Shown here piece by piece: positions 28,470 through 38,175 of a stretch of 64,000 nucleotides of DNA (its first letter is position 1; each line of letters opens with the position of its first letter). Below the pieces are notes generated by a model that saw only the letters and a program-made list of their open reading frames with translations, did no database searches and was not told the origin of the DNA. The DNA is from Pseudomonas sp. B21-015 (GTDB lineage Bacteria > Pseudomonadota > Gammaproteobacteria > Pseudomonadales > Pseudomonadaceae). The position numbers and the translations under genes are program-made. The stretch covers positions 1,116,001-1,180,000 of the forward strand of contig NZ_CP087196.1 of the NCBI RefSeq assembly GCF_024749285.1. The letters run 5' to 3'.

Positions 28470-29054
28470 TCAAACCCACCCACTGCTCTGCATCGCCTTG
28501 TACACCGCGACAATCGCCAGGATGAAGAACGCCGACGCTGCCAGGCGACGGATCAACGTCAGAGGCAGTTTTTCCGCCGCAAAGTTACCCGCCAGTACCA
28601 CCGGCACGTTGGCAATCAACATCCCGGCAGTGGTGCCGATGATCACCAGCCATAGATCCGGGTATTGCGCGGCGAGCATCACGGTAGCGACTTGGGTCTT
28701 GTCGCCCATCTCCGCCAGGAAGAACGCAATCAGCGTGGTCAGGAACGGCCCGAACTTGCGGGCGGTGCTGGCTTCGTCCTCATCCATCTTGTCCGGCACC
28801 AGGGTCCACAGCGCGGTGGCGGCGAAGCTGGCGGCGAGGATCCAGTGCAACGTCGCATTCGAGAAGAAACTGCCAAACCAGGCGCCTACCGCACCGGCTG
28901 CCGCGTGGTTGGCCAGGGTCGCGGCGACGATGCCGGCGATGATCGGCCAGGGTTTGCGAAAGCGTGCGGCGAGAATGAGCGCGAGCAGTTGCGTCTTGTC
29001 GCCGATTTCGGCCAAGGCAACGATTGCGGTGGGAACGAGAAGTGAATCCAGCAT
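28470..29054 (-). CDS. TMEM165/GDT1-family Mn2+ exporter
   Basis: This 194-residue inner membrane protein has six hydrophobic segments in two similar halves, each with the family motif E-x-G-D-K-T (EIGDKTQLL near residue 16, EMGDKTQVA near residue 116). Bacterial members export Mn2+. The ATG at 29052-29054 has TTAGGA upstream. The 5' leader carries a yybP-ykoY Mn2+ riboswitch (29150-29270), which independently supports manganese as the signal and substrate. The frame is open to 29282, but that part is the riboswitch. Confidence 0.92.
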   Translation of the reverse strand: MLDSLLVPTAIVALAEIGDKTQLLALILAARFRKPWPIIAGIVAATLANHAAAGAVGAWFGSFFSNATLHWILAASFAATALWTLVPDKMDEDEASTARKFGPFLTTLIAFFLAEMGDKTQVATVMLAAQYPDLWLVIIGTTAGMLIANVPVVLAGNFAAEKLPLTLIRRLAASAFFILAIVAVYKAMQSSGWV

Positions 29055-29149
29055 CAGGGTTTTCCTAAGGGGCGGGTCGACACGGCTATGACACGTACAG
29101 CCTTCCCGCCCCGGGTAAGGTGTTCGTGTCATAGGTCTTGTCAAACCCT
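29055..29149 (-). promoter_or_regulatory. Expression-platform hairpin before the Mn exporter
   Basis: In the transcript, GGGGCGGG (near 29115) can pair with CCCGCCCC (near 29070), placing the stem against the TTAGGA ribosome-binding site of the exporter gene. This suggests control at translation downstream of the riboswitch, with opening when Mn2+ is bound; the mechanism is inferred. Confidence 0.5.
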
Positions 29150-29270
29150 GCGATCCGTCTGGTGCGGACGCTTGGGTCGCATACGCCATGGTCTGAGGAC
29201 CAAGTATGTTGACGTATGCCGGACGAGCATGGCGCTCGTGGGAGACTACTCCCCTAGGACGGAGCGGATT
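29150..29270 (-). ncRNA. yybP-ykoY manganese riboswitch
   Basis: The minus-strand leader contains the conserved GGGGAGTAG loop (near 29254-29246) and the second Mn-binding region CCGGCATACGTCAACATAC with its partner GGCGTATGCGACCC. A closing stem CCGTC/GACGG lies at 29258-29262 and 29153-29158. This matches the yybP-ykoY consensus as I know it, in front of an exporter family that this riboswitch commonly controls. Confidence 0.87.
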
Positions 29271-29318
29271 CTGCCTAGGCAAATCCGATTGGGCAAGTCC
29301 TCTTTTTCAAAAGCGTTT

Positions 29319-30317
29319 TCAGCCGCGCTTGGCCCGGTAGATTCGGAAACCCTGTCCTTCAGCCTTGATCGCACACGCGCCCAAGTGCTCTTCGATCAGC
29401 GGTTGATACTTCAGGAAACTGTTCGCTACCAACCGAAGTTCGCCGCCGTTTTTCAGATGTTTTGCCGCTTTTCGCAGCAAGTTCTCTGTAGCGAAGTAAT
29501 CGGTGTGTACGCCGACATGGAACGGAGGGTTACTCAGAATTGCGCTTAACCCCATGGGCGCGGCATCGATGCCATCACCGGTCATCACCTCCGCTTCCAG
29601 GCCGTTGGCGGCCAGGGTAAGGCGACTGCTGGCGGCGGCAAACGCGTCCACATCGAGCAGAGTGACCTGGTTGTGCGGATAACGCCGCTTGACCGCCGCC
29701 CCCAACACGCCAGCGCCGCAACCGAAGTCCAGCAGGTGGCCGCTGGGCAGTTTGTCCAGATGTTCCAGCAGCAGGGCGCTGCCGTGATCCAGTCGACCGT
29801 GGCTGAACACACCCGGCAGGCTGATGACTTTCAACGGCCCTTCGGCCAACGGCAGTTCGTAGGTCTGGGCCAGGCTTTCCAGTGATTTGGCTTCTGGCGC
29901 ATTGGCCACGGTGACCTGCCAGAGCTGGCAATGCCGTGCGCTGTCGAGTTTGCGTGGTTTACCGAAGGGGTTCAGCTGCTTGGCCGCGCCTTCGATACCG
30001 CTGCGTTTTTCGCCTACCAGATACAACTCGCGACCGGCCAGACGAGAGGCAAGGGCGTTGAGGATGTAGTCGGTCAGGTCCTTGGACTTGGGCAGAAACA
30101 CCACGGCGCTGTCGAATTCACGCGCCGGTGCGTTCACGCCAAAATGGCTGCGCTCGGCGAAACGGGCGTCCAGTGCTGCTTGATCACCGGCGTGCCAGCA
30201 CCAGCCGTGGGCATCGGGCAAGCGGCCCAGCAAATCATCGGCGGGCAAACCGGCCAGCAGCACCGAACCCTGGAATAACTCGGCCTGACGAAGCAGTACT
30301 TCACTGCGCGGATCCAT
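29319..30317 (-). CDS. rsmC: 16S rRNA (guanine1207-N2)-methyltransferase
   Basis: RsmC methylates G1207 of 16S rRNA in the 30S subunit. The 332-residue protein has the usual two tandem methyltransferase-like halves: a degenerate N-terminal one, and a C-terminal one with the SAM loop [15 protein letters not shown] and the catalytic motif [10 protein letters not shown]. The start at 30315-30317 follows AAGGAG. It is 33 bases downstream of hprA on the same strand, with no terminator between, so the two may share a transcript. It corresponds to PA4627. Confidence 0.93.
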   Translation of the reverse strand: MDPRSEVLLRQAELFQGSVLLAGLPADDLLGRLPDAHGWCWHAGDQAALDARFAERSHFGVNAPAREFDSAVVFLPKSKDLTDYILNALASRLAGRELYLVGEKRSGIEGAAKQLNPFGKPRKLDSARHCQLWQVTVANAPEAKSLESLAQTYELPLAEGPLKVISLPGVFSHGRLDHGSALLLEHLDKLPSGHLLDFGCGAGVLGAAVKRRYPHNQVTLLDVDAFAAASSRLTLAANGLEAEVMTGDGIDAAPMGLSAILSNPPFHVGVHTDYFATENLLRKAAKHLKNGGELRLVANSFLKYQPLIEEHLGACAIKAEGQGFRIYRAKRG

Positions 30318-30350
30318 ACTCTGCTCCTTGAAAAAAAGTGCCGCAGTTTA

Positions 30351-31316
30351 TCAACTGACGACCCGCAGCGCTTTACCGCTGAAATAAGCCTGAGCGTTTT
30401 CGGTCAACTGGCCAACGATTCGTTGCCGCGCCTCGCGACTGCCCCAGGCGTTGTGCGGGGTGACGATCAGCCGTGGAATGTCCTGGGCCAACAGCGGATT
30501 GCCCGCGATGGGTGGTTCGACACTCAACACGTCGGTGGCCGCGCCGCCCAGATGACCGTTGCGCAGGGCGTCGGCCAAGGCCTGCTCGTCAATCAAGCCG
30601 CCGCGCGCGGTGTTGACCACGAAAGCACCGGGTTTCATCGAGGCCAGTTCACGGGCACCGATGAAGTGCCGAGTGTATTCGTTGAGTGGGCAGTGCAGGG
30701 TCAGCGCGTCGATTTGCGGCAGCAGTTCATTCAGCGGCAAGCGATCCGGCCGGGCAGGGCGTCCTGGAATCTGCCCCGGCAATACGCGCATGCCGAACGC
30801 CTCGGCCAACCGCGCCACGGCGCTGCCCAGTTCACCGTGGCCAAGCAGACCGAGGGTTTTGCCTTGCAGTTCGACAATCGGGTAATCCAGCAGGCAGAAC
30901 TGTTTCGCCTGTTGCCAGCGACCTTCGGCGACAGCTTTCTGATAATCGGCCAGGCGCGTCGCCAAATTCAGCAACAACATGATCGTGTGCTGAGCCACCG
31001 ACGGCGTGCCGTAACCCTGGCAGTTGCAAACGGTAATCCCGTGAGCGCGGGCGGCGGCGAGGTCGACGTTGTTGGTGCCGGTAGCGGTGATCAGGATCAG
31101 CTTCAATTCGGGGCTGGCCGCCATGGCCGCCGCATCGATCAGGATTTTGTTGCTGATGGCGACGGTGGCGCCCTTGAGGCGTTCGATCACCTGTTCTGGC
31201 GTGGTTTGTGCGTACAGCTGCAAGTCGCTGAAGCACTCGTGTAGCGGGCTGAGATCGAGATCGCCGAGGTCCAGGGATGGATGGTCAAGGAAAACGGCGC
31301 GGCGAGGGTTCGTCAT
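30351..31316 (-). CDS. hprA: D-2-hydroxyacid dehydrogenase (hydroxypyruvate/glycerate type)
   Basis: This 321-residue NAD(P)-dependent enzyme is likely to reduce hydroxypyruvate or glyoxylate. It shows the family features in order: ITATGTNNVDLAAA, the nucleotide loop LGLLGHGELGSAVAR, the catalytic Arg in VVNTARGGLIDE, the Glu in SVEPP and the His in VTPHNAWGS. AAGG lies 8 bases before ATG 31314-31316. The symbol follows the P. aeruginosa gene in this position (PA4626). The physiological substrate is an inference from the family. Confidence 0.9.
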   Translation of the reverse strand: MTNPRRAVFLDHPSLDLGDLDLSPLHECFSDLQLYAQTTPEQVIERLKGATVAISNKILIDAAAMAASPELKLILITATGTNNVDLAAARAHGITVCNCQGYGTPSVAQHTIMLLLNLATRLADYQKAVAEGRWQQAKQFCLLDYPIVELQGKTLGLLGHGELGSAVARLAEAFGMRVLPGQIPGRPARPDRLPLNELLPQIDALTLHCPLNEYTRHFIGARELASMKPGAFVVNTARGGLIDEQALADALRNGHLGGAATDVLSVEPPIAGNPLLAQDIPRLIVTPHNAWGSREARQRIVGQLTENAQAYFSGKALRVVS

Positions 31317-31407
31317 CAACTGTACCTTTTGTGCATTGAACTGAAGGCGTAATCTGCCGAGCCTACCAGATGAAACAAACAGTTACGCTGGCCCAAAAGG
31401 AGCCCCC

Positions 31408-32037
31408 ATGTACTGGACAGAGTTCTTGACCGTTGCCCTGATTCACCTGCTGGCCGTCGCCAGCCCCGGACCGGATTTCGCCGTGGTGGTGCGTGAGAGC
31501 GTGACCCACGGTCGCCGTGCCGGGACCTGGACGGCACTGGGCGTCGGTTCGGCGATTTTCCTGCACGTCGGTTATTCGCTGCTGGGCATCGGGCTGATCG
31601 TGTCTCAATCGATCGTGCTGTTCAACGCCCTGAAATGGGCGGCCGCCGCGTACCTGCTGTACATAGGCTTCAAGGCCTTGCGCGCGCAACCGGCCAAACC
31701 GGTGGCTGACGATCTGCGCCAGGAAGCCGGCGAACGCACCGCACGGGGCGCTTTCACTTCGGGTTTCGTGACCAATGGCTTGAACCCGAAAGCCACGCTG
31801 TTTTTTCTGTCGCTGTTCACCGTGGTGATCAACCCGCACACGCCACTGGCGGTACAGGCCGGCTATGGGATTTATCTGGCGGCGGCGACAGCGGTCTGGT
31901 TCTGCCTGGTGGCGATGCTGTTCAGCCAACAGCGCGTACGCGCCGGTTTCGCCCGCATGGGCCACTGGTTCGACCGGACCATGGGCGCGGTACTGATCGC
32001 CATCGGCGTGAAACTCGCGTTCACCGAGATGCATTGA
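31408..32037 (+). CDS. LysE/RhtB-family exporter
   Basis: This is a 209-residue inner membrane protein with about six hydrophobic segments. The family motif is near the start (ASPGPDFAVVVRESVTHGRR), and a conserved G-x-NPKA-type segment is in GLNPKATLFFLSLF. RhtB-type proteins export amino acids such as threonine or homoserine; the substrate is not readable. It is divergent from hprA and convergent with the AraC-family gene, with only 13 bases between the stops. Confidence 0.9.
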   Translation: MYWTEFLTVALIHLLAVASPGPDFAVVVRESVTHGRRAGTWTALGVGSAIFLHVGYSLLGIGLIVSQSIVLFNALKWAAAAYLLYIGFKALRAQPAKPVADDLRQEAGERTARGAFTSGFVTNGLNPKATLFFLSLFTVVINPHTPLAVQAGYGIYLAAATAVWFCLVAMLFSQQRVRAGFARMGHWFDRTMGAVLIAIGVKLAFTEMH

Positions 32038-32050
32038 TCGCGCTGAGCAC

Positions 32051-32821
32051 CTACGGGGGATTGAGCTCGCTCAATTTGTTCAACGCGTTCAGGTATTCCC
32101 GAGGGTTTTCTCCGAGTAAACGGCGAAACATCGCGCTGAACGCCCGAGCACTGCCGTAACCCAGATCACACGCCACGCTCTGCACGCTTTCCCCGGCGAG
32201 CAGGCGCGGCAGGGCTTCCATCAGGCGCAGTTGTTGACGCCAGGCATTGAAATTCATCTTCAGTTGTTGTTGGAACAGCCGCGCCAAGGTTCGAGAACTG
32301 GCGCCGACCTGCTGTGCCCAGTCTTCCAGGGTATTGGAATGGTCTGGTGTGCGCAGTAGCGCCAGGCAGATGCCCAGCAGGCGTCGGTCCTCGGGCATCG
32401 GAATGTGTAGCGGAAGGTTTTCCAGGCTGGCGATCTCTTCGAGCATCAGCCTCTGAATCAATGAGTTTTCCGCGTGTTGCGGACCTTTCACCGCGCGCAG
32501 GATCAGCTCGCGCAGCAATGGCGTGACGGCCAGCACGCAGCACTGTTGCAGAGTTGGCGGCGACAGTTCGGCGGCAATGAACAGCGAACGCATGCGCACC
32601 TCGCCCGACATGAAAATCTCATGCGCCACCAAGGGCGGAATCCACACGGCTCGGGTCGGTGGAATGACCCAGGCCCCTTGCGCCGTGACCACTCGCATAG
32701 TGCCGCAAACGGCGTACAGCAACTGCGCTTCTCGGTGTTGATGCAATTCCTGATGAGCACCGTCCATATAATCTCGCGGATAGGCGCTGACCGGTCCGTG
32801 CAGGAAATGGCTGATTAACAT
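32051..32821 (-). CDS. AraC-family regulator with N-terminal cupin (NimR-like)
   Basis: This 256-residue protein has a cupin sensor domain with several His residues (HQELHQHREAQLLYAV) and a C-terminal pair of helix-turn-helix motifs (LEDWAQQVGASSRTLARLFQ and VACDLGYGSARAFSAMFRR). Such regulators usually control a divergent transporter; here an MFS gene begins 85 bases away. The ATG at 32819-32821 has a GGA box; a TTG extension to 32866 is possible. The inducer is unknown. Confidence 0.88.
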   Translation of the reverse strand: MLISHFLHGPVSAYPRDYMDGAHQELHQHREAQLLYAVCGTMRVVTAQGAWVIPPTRAVWIPPLVAHEIFMSGEVRMRSLFIAAELSPPTLQQCCVLAVTPLLRELILRAVKGPQHAENSLIQRLMLEEIASLENLPLHIPMPEDRRLLGICLALLRTPDHSNTLEDWAQQVGASSRTLARLFQQQLKMNFNAWRQQLRLMEALPRLLAGESVQSVACDLGYGSARAFSAMFRRLLGENPREYLNALNKLSELNPP

Positions 32822-32906
32822 GTCAGATCCAATGACTTTATTGTCAGAAATACGCTTTTTCGCCAACTTAGCATAAGCCGCTCTCTATAACGTAAAGCGT
32901 GCCGCG

Positions 32907-34092
32907 ATGAACCAGTCCAGAAACGTCCTCCGCTACATCAACGCAGCCCATGTGATCGATCATATGTTCATGTTGATTTTTCCCGCCGCCATTCTCGGCA
33001 TGACCCAGGCCTTCGCGCTGGACTACGCCGCGCTGATTGGCCTGTCCCTCGGCGGTTTCATTGCCTTTGGCGCCTGTTCATTGCCGGCCGGTTGGCTGGG
33101 GGATCACTGGAGCCGACGGAAAATGATGCTGGTGTTTTTTTTTTGGTATTGGCGCCTCGGCGATCTTTACCGGCGTGAGCAATAGCGCCCCGATGCTGGT
33201 ACTCGGCCTGACGCTGATCGGGGTTTTCGCCGCGATCTATCACCCGGTGGGCACCGCGATGCTGGTGGCTTACGCGCAGCATCGCGGCCGGGAAATCGGT
33301 ATCAACGGTATGTGGGGCAACCTCGGCGTGGCGTTTTCGGCGCTGATCACCGGGCTGCTGGTGGCGCAGTTCGGCTGGCGTTCGGCATTCATTTTGCCCG
33401 GCGTGGTGGCGATTGTGCTGGGCATCGGTTTCGCGTTTCAGGTGCGCGAAGAACCGATCCCGAAGCGTCCGCACATGCCGCTCAAAGGTGCGGCTGGCCA
33501 GCGGATTTCCATGTTCATGGTGTTCGGCGTACTGGCCTTGGCCACCGCGACCGGCGGTGTGGTGTTCAACGCCACGACCATGACCTATCCGAAACTGTTT
33601 CAGGAGCGCCTGCACGATTTGTTTGCTTCACCGCAAACTCTTGGCGTCGTGGTCAGCCTGGCGTATGCCTTCGGCGCCGTGGCGCAGTTGAGCATCGGCC
33701 GGGTCTTGCATCGTTTCAGTCTGAAATGGCCATTCATCGTGTTGACGTTGTGCCAGGCGCCGCTGTTGTTCGGGTTGGCCTATGTCGACGGATGGGCTGT
33801 GATAGCGCTGGGCGCAGCGTTCATGTTCGTGGTGTTTGGCCAGGTCACGGTGAATGATGCGATGGTCGCCAACTTTGTCGCGGCGCAATGGCAATCCCGA
33901 GTCTTTGCGCTGCGTTACTGTTTATCGTTCGGTGCCAGTGCTACCGCGATTCCGCTGATTTCGTTCGTCGAACCGCGCCAAGGTTTTGTAGGCCTTTACC
34001 TGATATTGGCAAGTTTTGCGGCGTTGACCTTCGTGGCTGCAGTGGTTTTCCCCCGGACACCATCCGAGGCTGCCGTAGAAAAAACGGCGTAA
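32907..34092 (+). pseudogene. MFS transporter, frameshifted at a T10 tract
   Basis: The first frame (32907-33185) encodes the N-terminal two or three helices up to GDHWSRRKMMLVFFF, and the second (through 33175-34092) the remaining helices (FTGVSNSAPMLVLGL to the end). They join in the run of ten T at 33136-33145. With nine T the reading would pass GTG-TTT-TTT-TTT-GGT-ATT-GGC in frame, giving one protein of about 394 residues. The rest is intact MFS sequence with no other stop. This could be a sequencing error, a phase-variable or slippage site, or a young pseudogene. The divergent AraC regulator suggests that it controls this gene. Confidence 0.85.
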
Positions 34093-34239
34093 CGGCTAAC
34101 GAATTCCTGCAAATGCTGGCGCAAGGCTAGCATTTGTACGGCTGTGCAAATCATTCCTTTGGCTGATTTTGCTGGCGTTCAAGGGCTCTAGAGTGCTTAG
34201 CTTTAGCAGCCAAGACTGTGCAGTCAAAAAGGGACTCTT

Positions 34240-35922
34240 ATGTTGCAGACTCGCGTTATTCCTCCCGCCGAGGGCGCTTACCAGTATCCGCTGTTGATTA
34301 AACGGCTGCTGATGTCCGGCGCCCGTTACGAAAAAACTCGCGAGATCATCTACCGCGATCAGTTGCGCTACAGCTATCCGACCCTGATCGAGCGGGTCGC
34401 GCGGCTGGCCAATGTGCTGACAGAGGCCGGCGTGAAGGCCGGGGATACCGTGGCGGTAATGGACTGGGACAGCCATCGCTACCTGGAGTGCATGTTTGCC
34501 ATCCCGATGATCGGCGCGGTGATCCACACCATTAACGTGCGCCTGTCGCCGGAACAGATTCTCTACACCATGAACCACGCCGAGGACCGCTTCGTGCTGG
34601 TCAACAGCGAGTTCGTCGGGTTGTACAAGGCGATTGCCGGGCACCTGACCACGGTGGAGAAAACCCTGCTGCTGACCGACTTACCGGAAAAGACCGCCGA
34701 TTTGCCGAACCTTGTCGGCGAGTACGAGCAACTGCTGGCCGCCGCGAGCCCGCAGTACGACTTCCAGGACTTCGACGAAAACTCGGTCGCCACCACGTTC
34801 TACACCACCGGCACTACCGGCAACCCCAAAGGCGTGTATTTCACCCATCGGCAACTGGTGCTGCACACCATGGGCGTGTCGACCATCATGGGCTCCATCG
34901 ACAGCGTGCGCTTGCTGGGCACCAACGACGTGTACATGCCGATCACGCCGATGTTCCATGTGCATGCCTGGGGCTTGCCGTATGTGGCAACCATGCTCGG
35001 GCTCAAGCAGGTCTATCCCGGTCGTTATGACCCCGAATACCTGGTGGAACTGTGGCGCAAGGAGAAGGTGAGCTTTTCCCACTGCGTGCCGACCATTCTG
35101 CAAATGGTCCTCAATGCCAAGGCGGCGCAAAACATCGATTTCGGTGGCTGGAAAATCGTCATCGGCGGCAGTGCGCTCAACCGTGCGCTGTATGAAGCGG
35201 CCAAAGCCAAGGGCATTCAGTTGACCGCCGCTTACGGCATGTCGGAAACCGGGCCATTGGTATCGTGCGCGCACCTCAACGATGAGTTGATGGCCGGTAC
35301 CGAAGACGAACGCACCACTTACCGGATCAAGGCCGGTGTACCGGGGCCGTTGGTCGAAGCGGCGATCATCGACACCGACGGCAACTTCTTGCCTGCCGAT
35401 GGTGAGACCCAGGGCGAACTGGTGCTGCGCGCGCCGTGGCTCACCGAGGGCTATTTCAACGAGCCGCAGAAAGGCGCCGAGCTCTGGGCCGGGGGCTGGC
35501 TGCACACCGGCGACGTGGCGACGCTGGACAGCATGGGCGTGATCGACATTCGCGACCGGATCAAGGACGTGATCAAGACTGGCGGCGAGTGGATCTCCTC
35601 CCTGGACCTGGAAGACCTGATCAGCCGCCACCCTGCGGTACGCGAAGTAGCAGTGGTGGGCATCGCCGATCCGCAGTGGGGCGAGCGGCCGTTTGCGCTG
35701 TTGGTCGTCAGGGAAGGGCATGAGATCGGGGCCAAGGAACTCAAGGAGCACCTCAAGCCGTTCGTTGAACAGGGGCACCTGAGCAAGTGGGCGATCCCGA
35801 GCCAGATCGCCATTGTTACTGAAATTCCCAAGACCAGCGTCGGCAAACTCGACAAGAAGCGCATCCGCGTCGACATCACCGAATGGCAGGCTAACAACAG
35901 TACCTTCCTCTCGACGCTTTAA
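34240..35922 (+). CDS. AlkK-like medium-chain fatty-acid CoA ligase
   Basis: This 560-residue ANL-superfamily enzyme activates a fatty acid through an acyl-adenylate to acyl-CoA. The ATP loop is FYTTGTTGNPKGVYFTHRQ, the A5 motif is AAYGMSETGPLVS, the hinge region is GWLHTGDVATLD...DRIKDVIKTGGEWIS, and the C-terminal catalytic Lys is in KTSVGKLDKKRIR. The sequence is of the AlkK medium-chain type. It is followed by an 8-10 bp GC-rich hairpin (35930-35955), then by the DUF1302-DUF1329-LuxR genes, the order seen in P. aeruginosa PA3924-PA3921. Confidence 0.9.
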   Translation: MLQTRVIPPAEGAYQYPLLIKRLLMSGARYEKTREIIYRDQLRYSYPTLIERVARLANVLTEAGVKAGDTVAVMDWDSHRYLECMFAIPMIGAVIHTINVRLSPEQILYTMNHAEDRFVLVNSEFVGLYKAIAGHLTTVEKTLLLTDLPEKTADLPNLVGEYEQLLAAASPQYDFQDFDENSVATTFYTTGTTGNPKGVYFTHRQLVLHTMGVSTIMGSIDSVRLLGTNDVYMPITPMFHVHAWGLPYVATMLGLKQVYPGRYDPEYLVELWRKEKVSFSHCVPTILQMVLNAKAAQNIDFGGWKIVIGGSALNRALYEAAKAKGIQLTAAYGMSETGPLVSCAHLNDELMAGTEDERTTYRIKAGVPGPLVEAAIIDTDGNFLPADGETQGELVLRAPWLTEGYFNEPQKGAELWAGGWLHTGDVATLDSMGVIDIRDRIKDVIKTGGEWISSLDLEDLISRHPAVREVAVVGIADPQWGERPFALLVVREGHEIGAKELKEHLKPFVEQGHLSKWAIPSQIAIVTEIPKTSVGKLDKKRIRVDITEWQANNSTFLSTL

Positions 35923-36257
35923 GCGTCCGCTGGCGCGCCGAAAACGGCGCGCCAGACCCACCAAGCAAGCGCTTGACTTGTGAAATCCGAATTTTCAGCC
36001 ATCCTTGCCGGGCCGACATGTGTCGGACTGGCGAAAGGACTGTTCCAGAGTGGCCGGCAGCTGCAAATCACACTTTAGAGGGATCAAGCACTACTACCTG
36101 CTGGCTATAGTCCGCTCAAGGATTTTTAAGAACGGAGCTCACGCACAAAACGGGGCGATGCAACTTTGGAGTGACTTCGGAACCGCTTGGCTTCCGGTCA
36201 CCCACAACGTTTTTAAAAGTACTCAGCCATAACAATAATGCACATGGAGTAGCGTCG
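35923..36257 (+). other. 335-base gap with a GC hairpin before the DUF1302 gene
   Basis: CTGGCGCGCC-GAAAAC-GGCGCGCCAG (35930-35955) is a perfect 10-bp hairpin without a T run, so it is either a weak terminator or an mRNA-stabilising structure. The rest has no credible frame and must hold the promoter of the DUF1302-DUF1329 pair. I see no recognisable operator. Confidence 0.6.
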
Positions 36258-38147
36258 ATGACATCAGTAAACCAGTTCTGGCGCCGGGCGAAACTGCCCC
36301 TGGCGGTCAGTCTTGCCTCTTCGCTCGCCGGGCCTGCATTCGGCGTCAGTTTCAACGTCGGTGAGATCGAAGGTCAATTTGACTCATCCCTGTCGATCGG
36401 CGCCAGTTGGTCTACTCAGAGCCCCAACAAGAATCTTATCGGCGTCAATAACGGGGGCCACGGCCTGTCCCAGACGTCCGATGACGGTCACAACAACTTC
36501 AAGAGCGGCGAAACTTTTTCGAAGATCTTCAAGGGTATCCATGACCTTGAATTGAAATACGGTGATACCGGTGTCTTCGTCCGGGGCAAATACTGGTACG
36601 ACTTTGAACTCAAGGATGAAAGCCGCGAGTTCAAGGACATCAGCGACGAAAATCGCAAGGAAGGCGCCAAGTCCGCCGGCGGTCAGATCCTCGACGCCTT
36701 CGTCTACCACAACTACGCCATTGCCGATCAGCCGGGTTCCGTGCGTCTGGGCAAGCAGGTGGTGAGCTGGGGTGAAAGTACTTTCATCGGTGGTGGCATC
36801 AACTCGATCAACCCGATCGACGTGTCTGCGTTCCGTCGTCCCGGTGCCGAAGTCAAGGAAGGCTTGATTCCGGTCAACATGTTCTACGTGTCCCAGAGCC
36901 TCACCGACAACCTGTCGGCCGAAGCCTTCTATCAGCTTGAATGGGACCAGACGGTTGTTGATAACTGCGGCACCTTCTTCTCCCAGCCGGACATCATTGC
37001 CGACGGTTGCACCGACAATCTGCGCGTACTGAACAAGCGCTCGACCATTCCGGCCGCCGCCCTGCCTACATTGACCAGGCTGGGCGTCGACGTAAACGAT
37101 GAAGGTGTACTGGTGCGCCGTGGTGCGGATCGCGATGCGCGGGACAGCGGCCAGTGGGGCGCGTCCCTCAAATACATGTTCGAGCCGCTGGACACCGAGT
37201 TCGGTGCCTATTTCATGAATTATCACAGTCGTGCGCCTATCTTCAGCGCCACCGGTGCTCCAGCGGCGGCCTACGCCCGGGCAGCGGCATTGCCAGGGGC
37301 GCTTCGGGCTTTGGCACCCCTGGTGGTCGCGGGTAACTCGGAATACTTCGTCGAGTACCCGGAAGACATCCGCCTCTACGGCTTGAGCTTTTCCACCACC
37401 CTGCCTACCGGTACGGCGTGGAGTGGTGAACTCAGCTACCGTCCGAATGCGCCGGTGCAGCTCAACTCCACTGACATCCTGTTCGCTGGCGTGCGCCCAT
37501 TGGGCGGTGCCCTGACCAACGCTTCGTTGCTCCCCGGTGTACCGGGTCAGGATCTGCACGGCTATCGCCGCAAGGAAATCACCCAGTTCCAGACCACCCT
37601 GACGCACTTCTTCGATCAGGTCATGGGCGCCAGCCGTCTGACCCTGGTGGGCGAAGTGGGCGTGACCCATGTTGGCGGTCTGGAAAGCAGCTCTGATGTC
37701 CGTTACGGCCGTGACCCGGTCTACGGGCCTGGTGAACTGCCGTCTACTGGCGGCCTCAATACCTGCTCGGCGATCCTTAACACCAGTACCATCAACGGTG
37801 CCGGCGCGGGTGCTGCTACCAACAACCGCAGCCGCAACTGCGAGGACGATGGCTTTACAACGTCGATGTCATGGGGTTATCGCGGTCGCGCCATCTGGGA
37901 TTACAACGACGTGTTCGCCGGTGTGAACCTCAAGCCGAACGTGGCCTGGTCCCACGACGTAAGCGGTTACTCGCCTGGCCCTGGCGGCAACTTCGAGGAA
38001 GGCCGTAAAGCGGTGAGCCTGGGTGTCGATGCCGAATACCAGAACACCTACACCGCGAGCCTGGCGTACACCAACTTCTTCGACGGCAAGTACACCACCG
38101 TGGATGATCGCGACTTCGTTGCGCTCAGCTTCGGCGTGAACTTCTAA
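36258..38147 (+). CDS. DUF1302 outer-membrane barrel-like protein
   Basis: This 629-residue exported protein has a signal peptide to about residue 29 (LPLAVSLASSLAGPAFG). A long series of alternating strands and a C-terminal aromatic ending (RDFVALSFGVNF) suggest an outer membrane beta-barrel. GGAG lies 8 bases before ATG 36258. It always pairs with a DUF1329 gene, here 28 bases downstream. Homologues are associated with use or export of lipids and esters, but no molecular function is proven. Confidence 0.85.
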   Translation: MTSVNQFWRRAKLPLAVSLASSLAGPAFGVSFNVGEIEGQFDSSLSIGASWSTQSPNKNLIGVNNGGHGLSQTSDDGHNNFKSGETFSKIFKGIHDLELKYGDTGVFVRGKYWYDFELKDESREFKDISDENRKEGAKSAGGQILDAFVYHNYAIADQPGSVRLGKQVVSWGESTFIGGGINSINPIDVSAFRRPGAEVKEGLIPVNMFYVSQSLTDNLSAEAFYQLEWDQTVVDNCGTFFSQPDIIADGCTDNLRVLNKRSTIPAAALPTLTRLGVDVNDEGVLVRRGADRDARDSGQWGASLKYMFEPLDTEFGAYFMNYHSRAPIFSATGAPAAAYARAAALPGALRALAPLVVAGNSEYFVEYPEDIRLYGLSFSTTLPTGTAWSGELSYRPNAPVQLNSTDILFAGVRPLGGALTNASLLPGVPGQDLHGYRRKEITQFQTTLTHFFDQVMGASRLTLVGEVGVTHVGGLESSSDVRYGRDPVYGPGELPSTGGLNTCSAILNTSTINGAGAGAATNNRSRNCEDDGFTTSMSWGYRGRAIWDYNDVFAGVNLKPNVAWSHDVSGYSPGPGGNFEEGRKAVSLGVDAEYQNTYTASLAYTNFFDGKYTTVDDRDFVALSFGVNF

Positions 38148-38175
38148 GCACTGTATTTTCAGGACGAACACATTT

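Noticed and set aside
29055..29282. N-terminal extension of the Mn exporter
   Set aside because: The extra 76 codons coincide with the riboswitch and do not resemble the family.
35930..35955. GC hairpin after the acyl-CoA ligase as an intrinsic terminator
   Set aside because: A perfect 10-bp stem, but no T run on either side, so it is listed only as a structure.
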